From assembly GCF_026212465.1 (NCBI RefSeq), contig NC_080050.1, positions 543,501-607,500 of the forward strand: a stretch of DNA of 64,000 nucleotides, in the 5' to 3' direction. The notes under the pieces are model-generated. The model saw nothing but the letters and a program-made list of their open reading frames with translations, ran no database searches and had not been told where the DNA came from. Of this stretch, positions 12,301 through 24,711 are shown piece after piece. The stretch's first letter is position 1. Every line of letters starts with the position of its first letter. The stretch is from Amaranthus tricolor. Taxonomy: Eukaryota > Streptophyta > Magnoliopsida > Caryophyllales > Amaranthaceae. A program made the translations under genes and the position numbers.

Positions 12301-15300
12301 CACCTTACAAACTCTTTTAGAAATCCATGGATTTTCTTACCAAGAAATTTGAAGAGTAGTTAATGTGATCGCTTAGAGTTCCCTTGTGCTACAAGGTCTA
12401 GATCTACGATGCTTCACCCAAAATCACCCCAGTAAATCCATAATATGTAGTGACCTGTGGCTTTTATACTATTCACTCCATTGAATCCTAATTCATGGAC
12501 TTAAGTATTTAAGAGATTGTTCAGGATCTTTCCGGACATCCCTCAATGACACCAAAACTATAGAAAATCTCAGGGTTTGCCAGCATGCAGTTCCTTATTC
12601 TGATATTCTGCCTTCATTCTTCTGATGAACATAGTTTGTTGGTTTGTTGATCCATCCCCATTTTCCTTTCTGTGGCATGATTATTTTTTGTTTCCTATGA
12701 ATGATACTACCTAAGAAGTGTGATGAATTCCACTTGAGAATTCTTTTGAAGATTTTTATACTCAATGAACAGGCATATAGCTCACCAACAGAAGATCCAG
12801 AAATTAGTACCCAAGAGAAAAGATATATTATGGAAGGCAGCAGATCAAAGGAACCTGTTACTGTCATTCCCTGGAAGTTGATTTTATCTAAAGCTCCAGT
12901 GTGGGCACTCATAGTCTCCCACTTTTGCCACAACTGGGGTACTTTTATTCTTCTAACATGGATGCCAACATATTACAATCAGGTACTAAAGAGAATGTAA
13001 TTTATAAAATATTTCCTCTATTATTTACCATGCAACAATTGGACTTTCCCTTTTTTTTCAATTTGATGCTTTAACTAATATATACATTTATACGTATGTA
13101 CACACATACATACATACACACACATACATACATATATGTATCTACTACCCTTAATTTTCTTAGTGATCCCTTTCTGGAACTTTTCTTAGGAGTTGGGACT
13201 CTTATCTTGTCAGATGCAGTTTCCACCACTGCAACCTGCTAGTACCGTAACGTGTTTTCGTATTTTCCTGCTCTGACTTCATCTGCTTATGTCAGGTTTT
13301 GAAGTTCAACCTTACGGAATCTGGGCTGTTATGTGTACTTCCGTGGTTGACTATGGCTGTGTTTGCAAATATAGGAGGTTGGATTGCTGATACACTCATC
13401 AGCAGAGGCCTCTCTGTTACATCAGTTCGTAAGGTAAGTCTTGCATTCAATTATTGTTTTCTGGTGTTGAAATTGGAGACAAAAGGGTTCGACATATGGT
13501 TTCAATGGTTCAATCAGTTTCCCGGGAAGTTAGACTGTTAGACATATGATGATATGCATAGCCTAACTACTTCGATGGCTTTTAGTTTTCGACTTTTGTA
13601 CTTGTTGAAAGTAATCAGCATAGCTATGGACAACTTCTTTTTGTTTGTTTTCATGCTATGGTTTTAACACCCAAGGATTACCAATAAGTATATTCAGTTG
13701 AGGTATTGGATACAAATTGAAAGTGAGGCAGTTGTGAGTTGAATTAACATAATATGCAACATACCCCTGATAATGTTGAGATGATATTTAGATGGTGACG
13801 CTTAACTCGAGCTTTGGTTCTTTTCCCGCTTGACATTAAATAAGTTGAGGAAAGTTAAGATGGATAAATTGATCAACTACCATGGAAACTTGAAATTATA
13901 TCCCCTTGCCTCTGGCGTCCCATTCAACAGCGTGGAACATGTACATACAAGATGAAGACATATGCTTTGTTGAAAGGAGTTCAATGTTATTGTCTGCTCA
14001 TCTTCATCACTAAATTGCGGGGAAAGGAAAAGAATCTATCACGTTTGAGGATCTGGAGACTGTAGCTGCCTTCTACATTAAGTTTCCTCCTTTTTGATAC
14101 TTTCCTATTTGAAGTGTCTAACTGCCTCATAATATATGAACATACAAGAAGATATAATGTCAAACAAAGATTAGTGGCTAATACACATGTCTGTTTCCAA
14201 ATTTGAAGCAGATTTTTTTATGACCTATCACTAGGCTTCAAGCCTTCTAGATGGAAAGAATATATAATTGTAATTTGTAACTAGAAGTCTATGATCTCTT
14301 CAGGTATAGAACTTACTGTATATATACTCTCTCTTTCCATTTGAATTTGCAACATTGACCAGAAAGGGTTCACATGATTTTGGTCAATTCTGGCAACTGA
14401 AAGGGATGGAAAGAATGAGCGGGTAGGATACAAATTACAAAATGTAACATTTTTCGTCATATTAATGTGATCTTGTCTGAAGCTCTTTGTATGTTTATCC
14501 AGATCATGCAAACAATTGGATTTCTTGGCCCAGCTCTCTCACTTTCACTACTGAGTCAAGTTAAGACACCTGCTTTAGCTGTTCTCTGCATGGCATGCAG
14601 TCAGGTATTTTCTTTTGCTTTGATTTTGTTATATTGTTTAATTCTTGAATCTTGTATATCTTGATTCTATCAGTGGAAGTTTGTGCTATTACTGATTTAG
14701 TGATTGTGCATTGACAAGATTAGTTCGTAAGGATATTTTTAGAAGCTTTTCTAAAGGATTCACATGAGCTAATTTTCTTGCAAGTTCACTTGATATGTGC
14801 TGCACAGATTTGGCTATTCTCTTTGTTATGTCTTTTTAGTTTTATTGGCCAAGTTCAAGAATGAGATAAAACTACTCTCTGGGATTTTATGGTAACAGGG
14901 ATCAGATGCATTCTCACAATCTGGATTATATTCCAACCACCAAGACATTGGGCCTCGATATTCAGTAAGTATTCTTCATCTTTCTGTTTCGTCCACAGAT
15001 GTTCCAATTGAATATCTGAATCTGCTGAAAAAATTAAGAACCCCATTTATTTTTTTCTGCATATTATTGACTAGAGCATAGAGGTGTATGTTGGATAACG
15101 TGGCCCATAACATAAGTACATAACTGATCCAAGGAATGTTAGCTTCCAAGTTTTTTTAAAAATCCTACCGAAGCTCATTAGTCCATCTTTGTTGAGACAT
15201 GAGATGTAAGATGTATGATCCAGTTCTTCTAATGACCTACCAAAGAGGTATATTTGCTGTTGTCTTACACAAATTCTTGTATGAGACGGTCTCACCGTGA

Positions 15301-16223
15301 GACGTGCCCTATACTTAAATTAAATAGCCCAATAATAAAAACTTTTAGCATAATGGGAATTTTGTATGGACTCGTCTCACATGAGACGGTCTCATACAAG
15401 AGGGGTTGGTTGTCTTATGAGTTATGATACTCTAGAGTATGGATCCACAATTCTGAGTGATAGATGTAGATCTTGCTACAATTTTAGTCCAAGGATATGC
15501 AGGAGACTTTCTTTTCTCAGAAAGCGCCAATTGATATCCTGTCTTTCTGTATGATACTTGTGAGTGCCAATTGAGAATAGCTGCCTATGTACCTCCAGAG
15601 TTTAGTTGACATAAAATGCTGTCTGTGTACGAGAATTCTTTGACACGTGACATGCTTTCCACCCTTATTTAGCAATCTTTCTAGCTGTATTTCTTAGAAC
15701 CATGCAGATTTAGCTCCCTGTGGTTATTGGAGCCACGGAAGATACCTGGTCCGCCTTTGTCACCATTGGACTGTAGAAAGATCACATTGTTGGCACTTTA
15801 TTATGGAACTTTTTTGTTTACTATCATTTTTAATTTAGCCCGACTAAGACTTGGCAAGTCTATCCTTTCAAACCTTAAACTACTTTCTCTCTAAATTCCG
15901 TATTTCAAATTTTCAGGGCATATTGTTGGGGTTGTCCAATACGGCAGGTGTTCTTGCTGGAGTCCTCGGAACAGCTGCCACTGGAATTATTCTCCAACGA
16001 GGTATATACACCGATTTTTACTCTTTGTTTGCATTTCAAAATCTTAGCTCTTTCGATTTGGGTTTTTCTCCCTGGAGCTATATCTGTGCTGACTATGGCA
16101 ACTATTTCACAAATCTGTATCACAGGTTCCTGGGATGATGTGTTTAAGGTGGCAATAGCATTATATATTATTGGCACTCTAGTATGGAACTTTTTTGCAA
16201 CTGGGGAGAAAATTCTGGACTGA
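6337..16223 (+). CDS. PHT4;4: Plastid anion/ascorbate transporter, PHT4;4 (ANTR2) type
   Basis: This is a major-facilitator carrier of the plant PHT4/SLC17-like family. The Arabidopsis PHT4;4 product sits in the chloroplast envelope and carries ascorbate and phosphate. Eleven coding exons join in frame: 6337-6391, 8808-9421, 9538-9645, 10440-10595, 11291-11506, 12773-12982, 13296-13433, 14503-14604, 14899-14964, 15917-16001 and 16126-16223. They give 615 residues. About 200 N-terminal residues are hydrophilic, rich in Ser, Cys and basic residues, and fit a plastid transit region that is long for the family. The carrier core starts at [15 protein letters not shown] (about 202). It includes [58 protein letters not shown] and [14 protein letters not shown]. 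The start is the ATG of [12 protein letters not shown]. An AATAAA is at 16503-16508. Introns hold repeats (see separate entries). Substrate is inferred from family. Confidence 0.9.
6814..7396. repeat. MITE-like element with a nested duplicated repeat, in intron 1 of PHT4;4
   Basis: The left end (TTGTTTGGTTTGTTTC, then AATTCCTAGGAG about 30 bases in) is matched in inverse orientation by the right end (about 7340-7396, CTCCTAGGAAG ... CCAAACAAACTT). This gives imperfect terminal inverted repeats about 50 bases long. Inside, a roughly 65-base segment that includes AACCAAAAGC-TAAGCTAAT occurs twice in direct orientation, at about 6894 and 7104. Between them is a stretch with a pol III B-box-like ATTCAAACCC (about 7072). 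The class is not certain; a hAT-like MITE is possible. Confidence 0.5.
13075..13142. repeat. Microsatellite, TA/CA/TACA type, in PHT4;4 intron 6
   Basis: Imperfect alternating ACATACATAC and CACACA units lie between exons 6 and 7 of the transporter gene. No other feature is seen there. Confidence 0.7.
15277..15401. repeat. GAGACGGTCTC-type inverted-repeat element (copy A), PHT4;4 intron 9
   Basis: The left end TTGTATGAGACGGTCTCA is repeated in inverse at the right end (TGAGACGGTCTCATACAA). The terminal repeats are themselves partly palindromic. The 125-bp element has no coding capacity. The same termini recur at 49013, 58899, 61113 and 63803. Confidence 0.75.
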
Positions 16224-16509
16224 AAGGGTGATTAAAAGAAACAAGTATAGGCCTTTGCCGAGCCTACAATCATCGAAGATAATTATCATCTTTAAAGGGG
16301 ACGGATGGCATGTTCGATCTCTCAAAAATGGAAAATAATATAGCAAGGACGTGAACATGGATTTGGCGACATTAGGTACTCTTCGACCCTTGGTGAACAT
16401 TAGAGCAAGTCTTGGTATGAATAACAATGATCTGTATATGTTATATTTCAACCTTAGTGTTCTAAGAAATTTTTGAGGAAGATGTTGCCTCATCTAAACT
16501 TTAATAAAA

Positions 16510-17358
16510 ATTTATTCATTGAAGTCCTTTTCTCTGTTCGCACAGTACGAAACTAGGAGAAAGGAAAAATATGTTAGGAGCCTGGAGCTGCCTGTATACA
16601 CGTAGAAATAATTGATATGAACATACATTTTATATTTTTACAAAATGCAATTCATTTTTCTTTAAATGTATTCTTTTCCTCAAAATTCAACTACTATATG
16701 GAGACCGAAGGATGAAGTGATCTCGAACGTAACAAAGGAACGGAGGAGATGAAAGCCGTTGTCTTTCCATAGCCCTTGATGACGAAAGCTTGTATAAGAC
16801 AGATTTACAATGAGTAAATAGTTAGAAGATGAGGTTAAAACAAAGAACTGCACCCAAACCCTAACGAAATAAGTTGAGGAGAGCAAATACTTTCTCTTTT
16901 TTGATGACAAATCTTGAATGAGGGTGACTTACAATTAGCCATTCAGAGAATAGTGTTAGTCTGTGACCATCCGTACTTTGTTTATTTTGAGTATGACCTT
17001 ATTTCTCGAGGTGTAACTTTCAATTAATCTCTCGCAATAACTTACAACGTGATTTGTAAGTTGCGATTTTTAAGTTAAACGTATGTTCTATTCATCTAAT
17101 TTGTGACTTGAAGCGAGTATAGCCTAATTTTTTCTTTTATATGAATATGATTCATTAATCTACCTCAATTTGCTAACAAATTTCGTAAACCAAACAAGCC
17201 CTAGGAAAAGGGTAACACGAACATCTACCCCTGGATGCATATTTACACCCATCCTAGTCTGCAAGTCTGAACAACATGGTTACTACCTGAATGTTGCAGA
17301 CAATCTCAGGAAAGAAGAATATGTTATCAGAATTACATCACCCCATCACTTATACATA
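16510..17358. other. Intergenic region downstream of PHT4;4
   Basis: AT-rich sequence after the transporter poly(A) signal. I see no gene or clear repeat in it. The short ORFs here have no family resemblance and no coding bias that I can see. Confidence 0.5.
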
Positions 17359-17445
17359 CTCTCTCCGTCCCTTTTAGATTGCTATTGATCGTGACATGTT
17401 GTGAGGAAATATGTCATTATAAGTAGCAATCTCAAAGGGACAGAG
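17359..17445. mobile_element. Short Stowaway-like MITE
   Basis: The ends CTCTCTCCGTCCCTTTTAG and (inverse) CTCTGTCCCTTTGAGATTG are inverted copies of each other, flanked by TA. This is the layout of Tc1/mariner-derived Stowaway MITEs. It is about 87 bp long. Confidence 0.65.
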
Positions 17446-18124
17446 TAGTATATGTAGACATGGCATATATTATAATAAAGTATTGTAATTCATTTTTCCT
17501 GCAATATTTATCTCATAATATATGTATGACTTAAGTAATGAAAACTGAGAGCTAAGCGAAATAATGATACTTTATTCAAGGATAAATATCAATCGGAATC
17601 GACCTCTTTGTTATTAGTAATAAGGGCAAAGTTGCATATATTCAACCCTTACATCCTACTTAGATGACCGTTATGACTCATACGAGTCGATTAATGGTAT
17701 TGGGAATGTAATGTATCATGTATGTGCTAACTAGTAAAGATAAAGTGTACATAAGATAGAAATCAACACTATTATTTATTGCTTCAAATATACTTTTAAT
17801 TACAGAATCTCAATAAATAATCTAAACCAAAATTGAAAAAAGAATGGCCTGAACAAATTTCCAAAGGGTGTATACCCTACAATTCTAGGGTTGACCCCAA
17901 AATACAGAGGGCTTTAAATGCCCATTCTTGAATACAAAATTTAAGAATCTCTCATGAAGTGCAAGACCAAACAGCTGTATGAAAGAAAACAAAACCCTTT
18001 ACTTTACTGTCCTGTGTTCTTCATTGCTCACATGTTGAATCCTATTACCATTCCATGATTTTGCATCTTCCCATACTTTTTCCTTTTACTGCAGTAAAAC
18101 CCAGAAATCTACCAGAATCTGCTG
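17446..18124. other. 3' region between MITE and CYP86A
   Basis: AT-rich spacer. The part adjoining 18125 is presumably the 3' untranslated region of the cytochrome P450 gene on the minus strand. I see nothing else. Confidence 0.5.
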
Positions 18125-19702
18125 TTATTCTGACAGTAAATTTTCTCTCTTCTGCTTCAGATTAGCAATTACTTGGGTTAAGTCCCTAGGATGCACATTC
18201 ACCTTAAGCCCATATTTCATGAACAATGTAATTGACATCTTTTGCTCAATCTTATGCCCCGGAACTAACGCCAATCGGTGGCGGAGCAACACTGAGGCTG
18301 CCACCGATTTCATTTGTAGGTAGGCTAAATCCTTCCCTAGGCAAATTCTCGGCCCAGCATTGAACGCCACGAATTTGAATGGATCATGCGTCATGAACTT
18401 TCCTTTTGGAGATATCCATCTTTCGGGCTTAAACTCTAAGCAATTGTCACCCCATGTACTTTGCATTCTCCCCGCCGAGTATATTGAGTAAGAAATTGAT
18501 GAGCCTGCCGGTACAAATGTACCGTCTGGTAATACATCATCGGATAATGCATACTTTGAATCCTCTGGTACTGACGGATATAGTCGTAGGGTTTCCGATA
18601 AGGCTGCCTTGAGGTAAACTAATCGGTCCACCTCAGTGAAATCCAACGGCTGATCCGTCCATTTGGACATATCATCACCACGTGTCTCCATCAAGACGGT
18701 GCAGATTTCAAGCAGAATTTTTTCTTCTACTTTTGGATTTTGCATGATCAACCAAAAGAACCAGCTCATTGCTACGGAGGATGTGTCGCGTCCTGCTAGG
18801 ATGAAATTCAATGCCACGTGTTGAAGGAATTTGTCCGAATAGGATGCATATTCCTTCCTCCTCATGAATCTAGAGAGCAGATCATCATAATCACTTTGCC
18901 TATTCATCAATTCTTGCTTACGTGTCTCAATGACATCGGACAAATAAGTGTCTATCTGGACAAGGCTACGGCTCAAGCTCACTTCTAAACCAAGCCGAAG
19001 CCATTTCCTAAGCCGCCAAATAATCTCCGGGAAAATGAACCGTTGAAGGGATGCTTCTGTACCCCGATCAAAGGCATTAGCAAATACATTTTCCGGTAGG
19101 CCCGGTGCTAATGTGTGCGGGTCCCGGGCGAAAGCCAACCCACAAATGTTATCAAAAGTAAGCCGAAGCATGAGATCTTGCAGATCAACTGGTTCGGCTT
19201 GACTTTGAGCCGACTCAAGAATCGGACAAAGTCGAGCATTAATGGATCGGTTAACCCACCGAGCCATCGCTTGACGGAGGGTCCTAGTAGTAAACTCTAA
19301 GGCAGCTGTCTTCCTCTGAAAGAGCCACGTGTCACCATCTGAATTAAAGATCCCATATCCAAGTAGATCATGAAACACAGCTTGCCAAGTCGGACCTTTA
19401 GGATAATTATCAAACCTGGTTTTGAGTATATGCTCCAAGTTTCTTGGATCACAAGTAACCGTTACTATTTGCTTCCGGGCCAAAAAAGGGATTGCACAAA
19501 TACAAGTTTGGTACGTGCCACCACACGCGCGAAGATTATCAGCCATCCAATCATGCATTCTTTCAAAATTCTCGATTAAACCAGGTAAACTACCCACCAA
19601 AGGCCAGACACGTGGACCTCGTAGCGAACGTGAGATGTATGTAAACCATAACAAATAAGATGTAATTGCACTAAACAATATCAAACCCACATAAACATCC
19701 AT
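18125..19702 (-). CDS. CYP86A: Cytochrome P450 fatty-acid omega-hydroxylase, CYP86A family
   Basis: One uninterrupted 525-residue ORF, the usual length and intron-poor structure for CYP86A. The product is an ER-anchored heme monooxygenase that, in characterised members, omega-hydroxylates fatty acids for cutin and suberin. Residues about 4-24 form the N-terminal membrane anchor, followed by the basic and proline-rich hinge [13 protein letters not shown]. The family signature [20 protein letters not shown] follows. The oxygen-binding I-helix AGRDTSS lies near 301-307, the ExxR motif ETLR at about 369-372, PERW after it, and the heme loop [10 protein letters not shown] near 447-456 with the cysteine ligand present. 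All key residues are intact. The start is the first ATG, matching the conserved MDV opening. Which CYP86A subfamily member it is cannot be told by eye. Confidence 0.93.
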   Translation of the reverse strand: MDVYVGLILFSAITSYLLWFTYISRSLRGPRVWPLVGSLPGLIENFERMHDWMADNLRACGGTYQTCICAIPFLARKQIVTVTCDPRNLEHILKTRFDNYPKGPTWQAVFHDLLGYGIFNSDGDTWLFQRKTAALEFTTRTLRQAMARWVNRSINARLCPILESAQSQAEPVDLQDLMLRLTFDNICGLAFARDPHTLAPGLPENVFANAFDRGTEASLQRFIFPEIIWRLRKWLRLGLEVSLSRSLVQIDTYLSDVIETRKQELMNRQSDYDDLLSRFMRRKEYASYSDKFLQHVALNFILAGRDTSSVAMSWFFWLIMQNPKVEEKILLEICTVLMETRGDDMSKWTDQPLDFTEVDRLVYLKAALSETLRLYPSVPEDSKYALSDDVLPDGTFVPAGSSISYSIYSAGRMQSTWGDNCLEFKPERWISPKGKFMTHDPFKFVAFNAGPRICLGKDLAYLQMKSVAASVLLRHRLALVPGHKIEQKMSITLFMKYGLKVNVHPRDLTQVIANLKQKRENLLSE

Positions 19703-19841
19703 TATTTAGTGATAATGAAGAAATTTAATTTCTTCTCCTAGTGTATAAATTATAATCCTAGTAGGTGAACCAAATGTAGAAGAAAGTAGAAAATTAGGGT
19801 TTACTTGAAGTAATTATCTTCCTTTAAAAAAGGCAAGATTT

Positions 19842-19849
19842 TTTTTATA
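19842..19849 (-). promoter_or_regulatory. Candidate TATA box of the CYP86A gene
   Basis: On the minus strand the sequence reads TATAAAAA about 140 bases before the start codon. That would give a leader of roughly 105-110 bases. The position is plausible but the call rests only on the motif and spacing. Confidence 0.4.
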
Positions 19850-22801
19850 AAACCACCCAATATTTTCTTCTTTTTCCCACTAAACTTCCCACAAAATACT
19901 CATCAAAACATGCATGTTCTTCCCTTGAAGCTCAAACCACCATTGTTATACTCCAATACAAGCTTTCTTCTTAGCTTGATACCCTAAAAAATTAACAAAA
20001 CAAGTACAAGAAAATTAAGATAAAATGAAAAATTATTTTCCAAAATATAAAAAATATGAGTAGAGAAAAAAAAAAAGGGGAAGAACAAGCTAAGCTAGTT
20101 GAGGACACAAATTAAAAGAGTGAGAAAGATGAGGTTATAAGAGAAGAGGGAGAAAATATATAAAAAAAAAAAAAGAAGGGTAAGTAATGAATTAAATAAA
20201 AAGACAAGGCAATAAGTATAGCCAGTTGTAGTCCATAAATTCACCTACTTTCTTCCGTTCTTCCTCCTCAGTCCTCCATTTATCTAAAGAGAATTTGATG
20301 TATGCTAACTAGCAACGATTTTCCTGCACCCCCATTAATGGAAAAAATAGAGGAGGACCTCAAATAAGACTCACAACTCACTATTATTTATGACTTTGTT
20401 GTAGTAAATACTATTGGTTTTTTCATGAGTTTTCTTGTATTTGTTAATAATGTATATATAATGAAGCTTTCAAAAGAAAATAGCGTGAAAAGAAAGCTAG
20501 AACCATTGGTTGACTTAGTGTTTGAAGGTTTTTCCAACTATGCCGGTTGTGATAGAATTGTGATTCATTTTACGTTTTAAAAGTTTGATTTGTACTAAGA
20601 TGAGTTTATGATCGGAGTTATATATAAGTCTAGATTGAGACTAAATAAAGATAGAAGTAGATTTTGAACGAATTTAAAATTGACTTTGAATTATATAATA
20701 GGTTAAGTTCAGAGCAGGTTTGACAAGTTTGGGACGGATTAGGTCTTAAATAGGGTCCAAAGAGAATATTTGTGTCAGGTTTAGGGTGGGTATGGGTTTA
20801 AAGACCCTAGACCCAAACCCATTTATTTTTTTGGACTTCAACTCGGACTTTGATCCACTAAATCTCAAAAATTGGAAATATACCCTAAAAATAGGGGCGG
20901 GTCTAGGGTGGATCCAATAGGATCCTGGAACCATGAACATCCATTATTTGATTTTGGTCCAAATCAATTTCGATTTGGTCCAAGTTTGCATCTGTGCATA
21001 CCCCTACACCCTATACATGAATTAAATAACTCAACTAGTACAAATTATAAGAATATAAACTCTTTATTTTAAAATCGTCTCATTAAAAGACAATCTTTCA
21101 CATATGAACCCATATAGCCTTGCCCCATTCAAATTTTCTCTCAAGTTTTGCCACTAGTCTTTATGACTCTATTCTCACCCAAAAGAAAATTGATTCTTAA
21201 AATGATGCACAAACGCACGGGGCCTATAACTTTGGTCTTTGAGGATGAAAAATGTCCATAATAACTACTAACCTCTAACAAGCAAGTAGAATTATATACA
21301 AGTGGAAATTAAGAATAGTCATACCTCAAAGGCTAAAACACAGCATCAAGCCTTCTACTCCCCTTTTTTTATTTCTATCTGTCATTCCACCTAACTTTAG
21401 CAGGGCTTTTAAGTTTATGTATTTAATTGAGGATGAATATTTATTGTGATTAGTTGAAAAACTAGCCCACTCCTATTTAGGGTTGTTTGGAAGTATTCAA
21501 GGGTAATTGCTAATGGTAGCTAGAGAGATACTACATATATTTGTATGGACTATACTTTATGGTTAAGACAATATTAGACATTGCTTATACAATAATCACA
21601 TCTGAAAGAATTATGGATTGACCTGGTGGTTGAAAACAGCCTTACCCGAATAAAAGAAATGACACTAAAAAGTGCTACATACCCTTAAAATGGATGTATT
21701 ATAAATTTTGTATTATGTCAAGAAAAAGAATAAATAGAAGAGAAATAATGAAGTCTAATTAGGAAGTAGTTTGTGGGCATTATGAAAAATGAATAAGGTG
21801 GAGGAGAATTTAAGAAGGGGGGCTAGGATAGGTCAAGATTGGGTGAGCAAACCAACCATAATGTGTTAAGAATTTTATGCAGGATTTCTAATTTATCTTC
21901 ATTTGTTGGTTGAAGATAGTCAAGATACTATCTATTCATAATATTATATCTACAAATGTATTACTCTTCTTCATTATCGTAATAATTAAGTACCTCTATA
22001 GACTCCGCCTAAAACGGAGTTTGAAGAATGAAATGTATACGACGTTTTGAGTAGAAGGCAAAACGATAATATTAACGTTTTTCTCTAGTTTCAGCAACAT
22101 GGTCAATAGGTGTACAAGTTTAACGCTGCATTATGGATACAAAATAAAAAAGTGCTACCGCTTGAGTTTTAGCATACTTAACTATTGTCGTATGGAATAT
22201 TCTATTACTTTATTATTATTATTATATTATTATTATTATCATCTATTGGTATATGTCATGGTAGGATGGAGGGATGGCCGAATGGTCCAAAACTATCAAT
22301 TACGGAAAAAAAATCAAACCTAGTTTTATAGTAATGAGAAACAAAAAGGGTTTATTGCTCTACCAGCTTGATGAAAAAGCATACAACAACACATATTATT
22401 GGTAGCCTGTTTATTTAACTGTCTTACAACTACCTAAAGGCTAAAGGATACCTATGTTGACAAGTATTTTATAGTTGACTAGCTCGTAGCTCTACATCAA
22501 TTGTAATTAAATATAAATTAACACTAATCCAAAAACTTGGGCTAAATTTTTATTAAAATTTTGAATAACTTCTAATCTGATCGGTGCTAGCTAGGTAGTT
22601 GTGCATGTAAGATTTGTTATCAGTCTAATTATTTTTTTTTTTTGAATAAATTAATTCTTATTTATGAGTAATTGTGATTGTACAATTATTATTGTTAGAT
22701 ATCTAACTGTCTAATTAGCTATATAATTTATTATTGAAACGATTATGATAACTATTTAAGTATTATTTGTTGAGAAAAATTGTAGCAAAAATCATAAAAT
22801 G
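19850..22801. other. Long AT-rich intergenic region upstream of CYP86A
   Basis: No gene is seen. About 20700-21010 is a degenerate repeat containing GGGTCTAGGGTGGAT-type and TGTGCATACCCCTA sequence, reminiscent of the end of a hAT-like MITE; no matching left end was found. A TTA/ATT trinucleotide run lies at about 22206-22245. Confidence 0.45.
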
Positions 22802-22803
22802 TT

Positions 22804-23060
22804 ACTCTCTTTTATTATAATCGAATGTTTCACTTGGTTTTGTACGCTTATCGATGCATTAATCCTTAAAACTTGATCCCTATTTGTGCATAATTAAAAA
22901 TTATAACAAAATTAATATATTAATTAATACATTGAAACGAATAAACAAAATCTCACTTAAACATGTTTTAAATTATAGCTTGAGAATAACATACAAACTA
23001 AGAATGATTGGTGAATAGTGCCAAAAAATAAAATAGACATTTGATCATATTAGAAGGGAG
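22804..23060. mobile_element. Stowaway-like MITE
   Basis: The left end is CTCTCTTTTATTATAATCGAATG. In inverse orientation the right end (about 23030-23060) reads CTCCCTTCTAATATGATCAAATG-like, and TA lies next to both ends. Non-coding, about 257 bp. The terminal match is imperfect, so the copy is old. Confidence 0.55.
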
Positions 23061-24711
23061 TACTTTTGATTCCGAAACGTTATAAGTTGTAACATTCTGA
23101 AAACAATTACTTCAACTGCTTTTTATCGAACATTAATATTTATTTAAAATAGTATTTTAACCTCATTCAACCTTTAATATTTACTTAAAATGATGCGTCA
23201 AACACATCCAAAAAGGTGTGGAAAATTCTATTACTTCTACATAGCAAACTCAAGGTTGGGAAGAGTATTCTTTAGCAAGAGAAAGAATGGTAGGCCAAAA
23301 GTACGGTTGTGGGAGGACAAGCAAGTTGTTTTAAAAGAAACTACTACAATCAAGATTTAACAAATGCATCAATGTTTACTTTATTAGTAGTCTCTTTAAA
23401 AGACGTATCTTACATCTCCTCAGGAGATGTATTTTACTTTATACTTAAATTTAATTTCAACTATTTGGTTAGTCTATTTTCCTTGTACCTTTGAAATACT
23501 TTTGTTTAATCCATTTAATTTGCAATATATACTTTTATCAAAATGATTTTTATACTCAAATCAAATAAATATCTTTTTAAATACCTTTGAATACCTTTGA
23601 AATATTTATTCACATAATATTTTCTTCTCTTTTTTATAAGACCATCTCCGTATAATTAAATATCTCCTTAATTACTAATTAGTAGAAGTATTTGTTTCAA
23701 ACTCTTTCCTTGCAAACTCAAATTAGTTTTTCATCGAATTATAATAACATCATTGAGATGATATTTATGTGAAATTCTAGATATGTAATGTTAAAGATAT
23801 ATTGATATATTTAACCTTCGCCTTAGTGAAAGTGATTTCATAGAATTGGAGCAATAACATCCCTTATTTGGATAAAAATAAAGATTTATATTTTTTTGAT
23901 TTTAACGGCTTATTAATATACACTTCTTATTTATTTAAAAATTTCATATGATATAGCTACCTATTATCAGTTAAAAACAATTTTTTATTTCACTGACAAG
24001 CGTATAACAAGAAAAAGATTGCACACATAAAACCGGATCCAACATCAAGAAGCCACCTACCAACATTTGTTTAAAACTATTGTTAGTCTAATATGGAATT
24101 GACCCCATATTTAGCACTACAACATGATAAGAATTACTCATTGCTAACTTGCATTTGGCTTTTTTTCTACACAAATTCTTCTAAAAAGAAAGAAATGCAT
24201 AAGGGACCATCCTTCTGTTGGGGCATGCTCTTCAAATTTACGGATTCGAAGGGGGCCTTTGGCAGAAAATGTAGCTTAATAAATATTATGTTACAACATC
24301 ACCTCGAAAAGGCATAAATCGAAAACTATTTTACAAACCAATGACATTTCTCAAAATCCTTCACTAGAATTAAGGGATTGGAAGCATAACAAATGCTTCA
24401 ACAAGCCAAACCAATTGATCATTTACATGAACATAAATTCAACCGCAGCAGGAAACATATATAGCCAAGCTTGTTTGCATCGTCCCTCAGTTACGCATCG
24501 CATTCTCAATCAAGTGAAACTTCCTCCCGCCCATATGTTACTTGATTATTGATGCCAATGTAACATAATTCGCCAGCCAATTTGCTTTATGAATTTGCGA
24601 TTAACTCAAAATAGCCTAAAACCAAAATTCTCAATAACGTAGTGGTGTAGGATTCAGTACAAGAAAAGTACAATCAAATCTTGCTAGTCGCTACATAGCA
24701 ATGTCGTCATC
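23061..24711. other. Intergenic region between a MITE and ORC5
   Basis: AT-rich, with no gene recognised. The segment nearest 24712 is probably the 3' untranslated region of ORC5 on the minus strand. Confidence 0.45.

Noticed and set aside
23550..23600. Doubled ATACCTTTGAAT as a possible transposon target duplication
   Set aside because: The copies are adjacent, with no element between them; a minor local duplication.
24093..24317. 74-codon ORF downstream of ORC5
   Set aside because: No family resemblance, AT-rich composition, no supporting splice sites; treated as chance.
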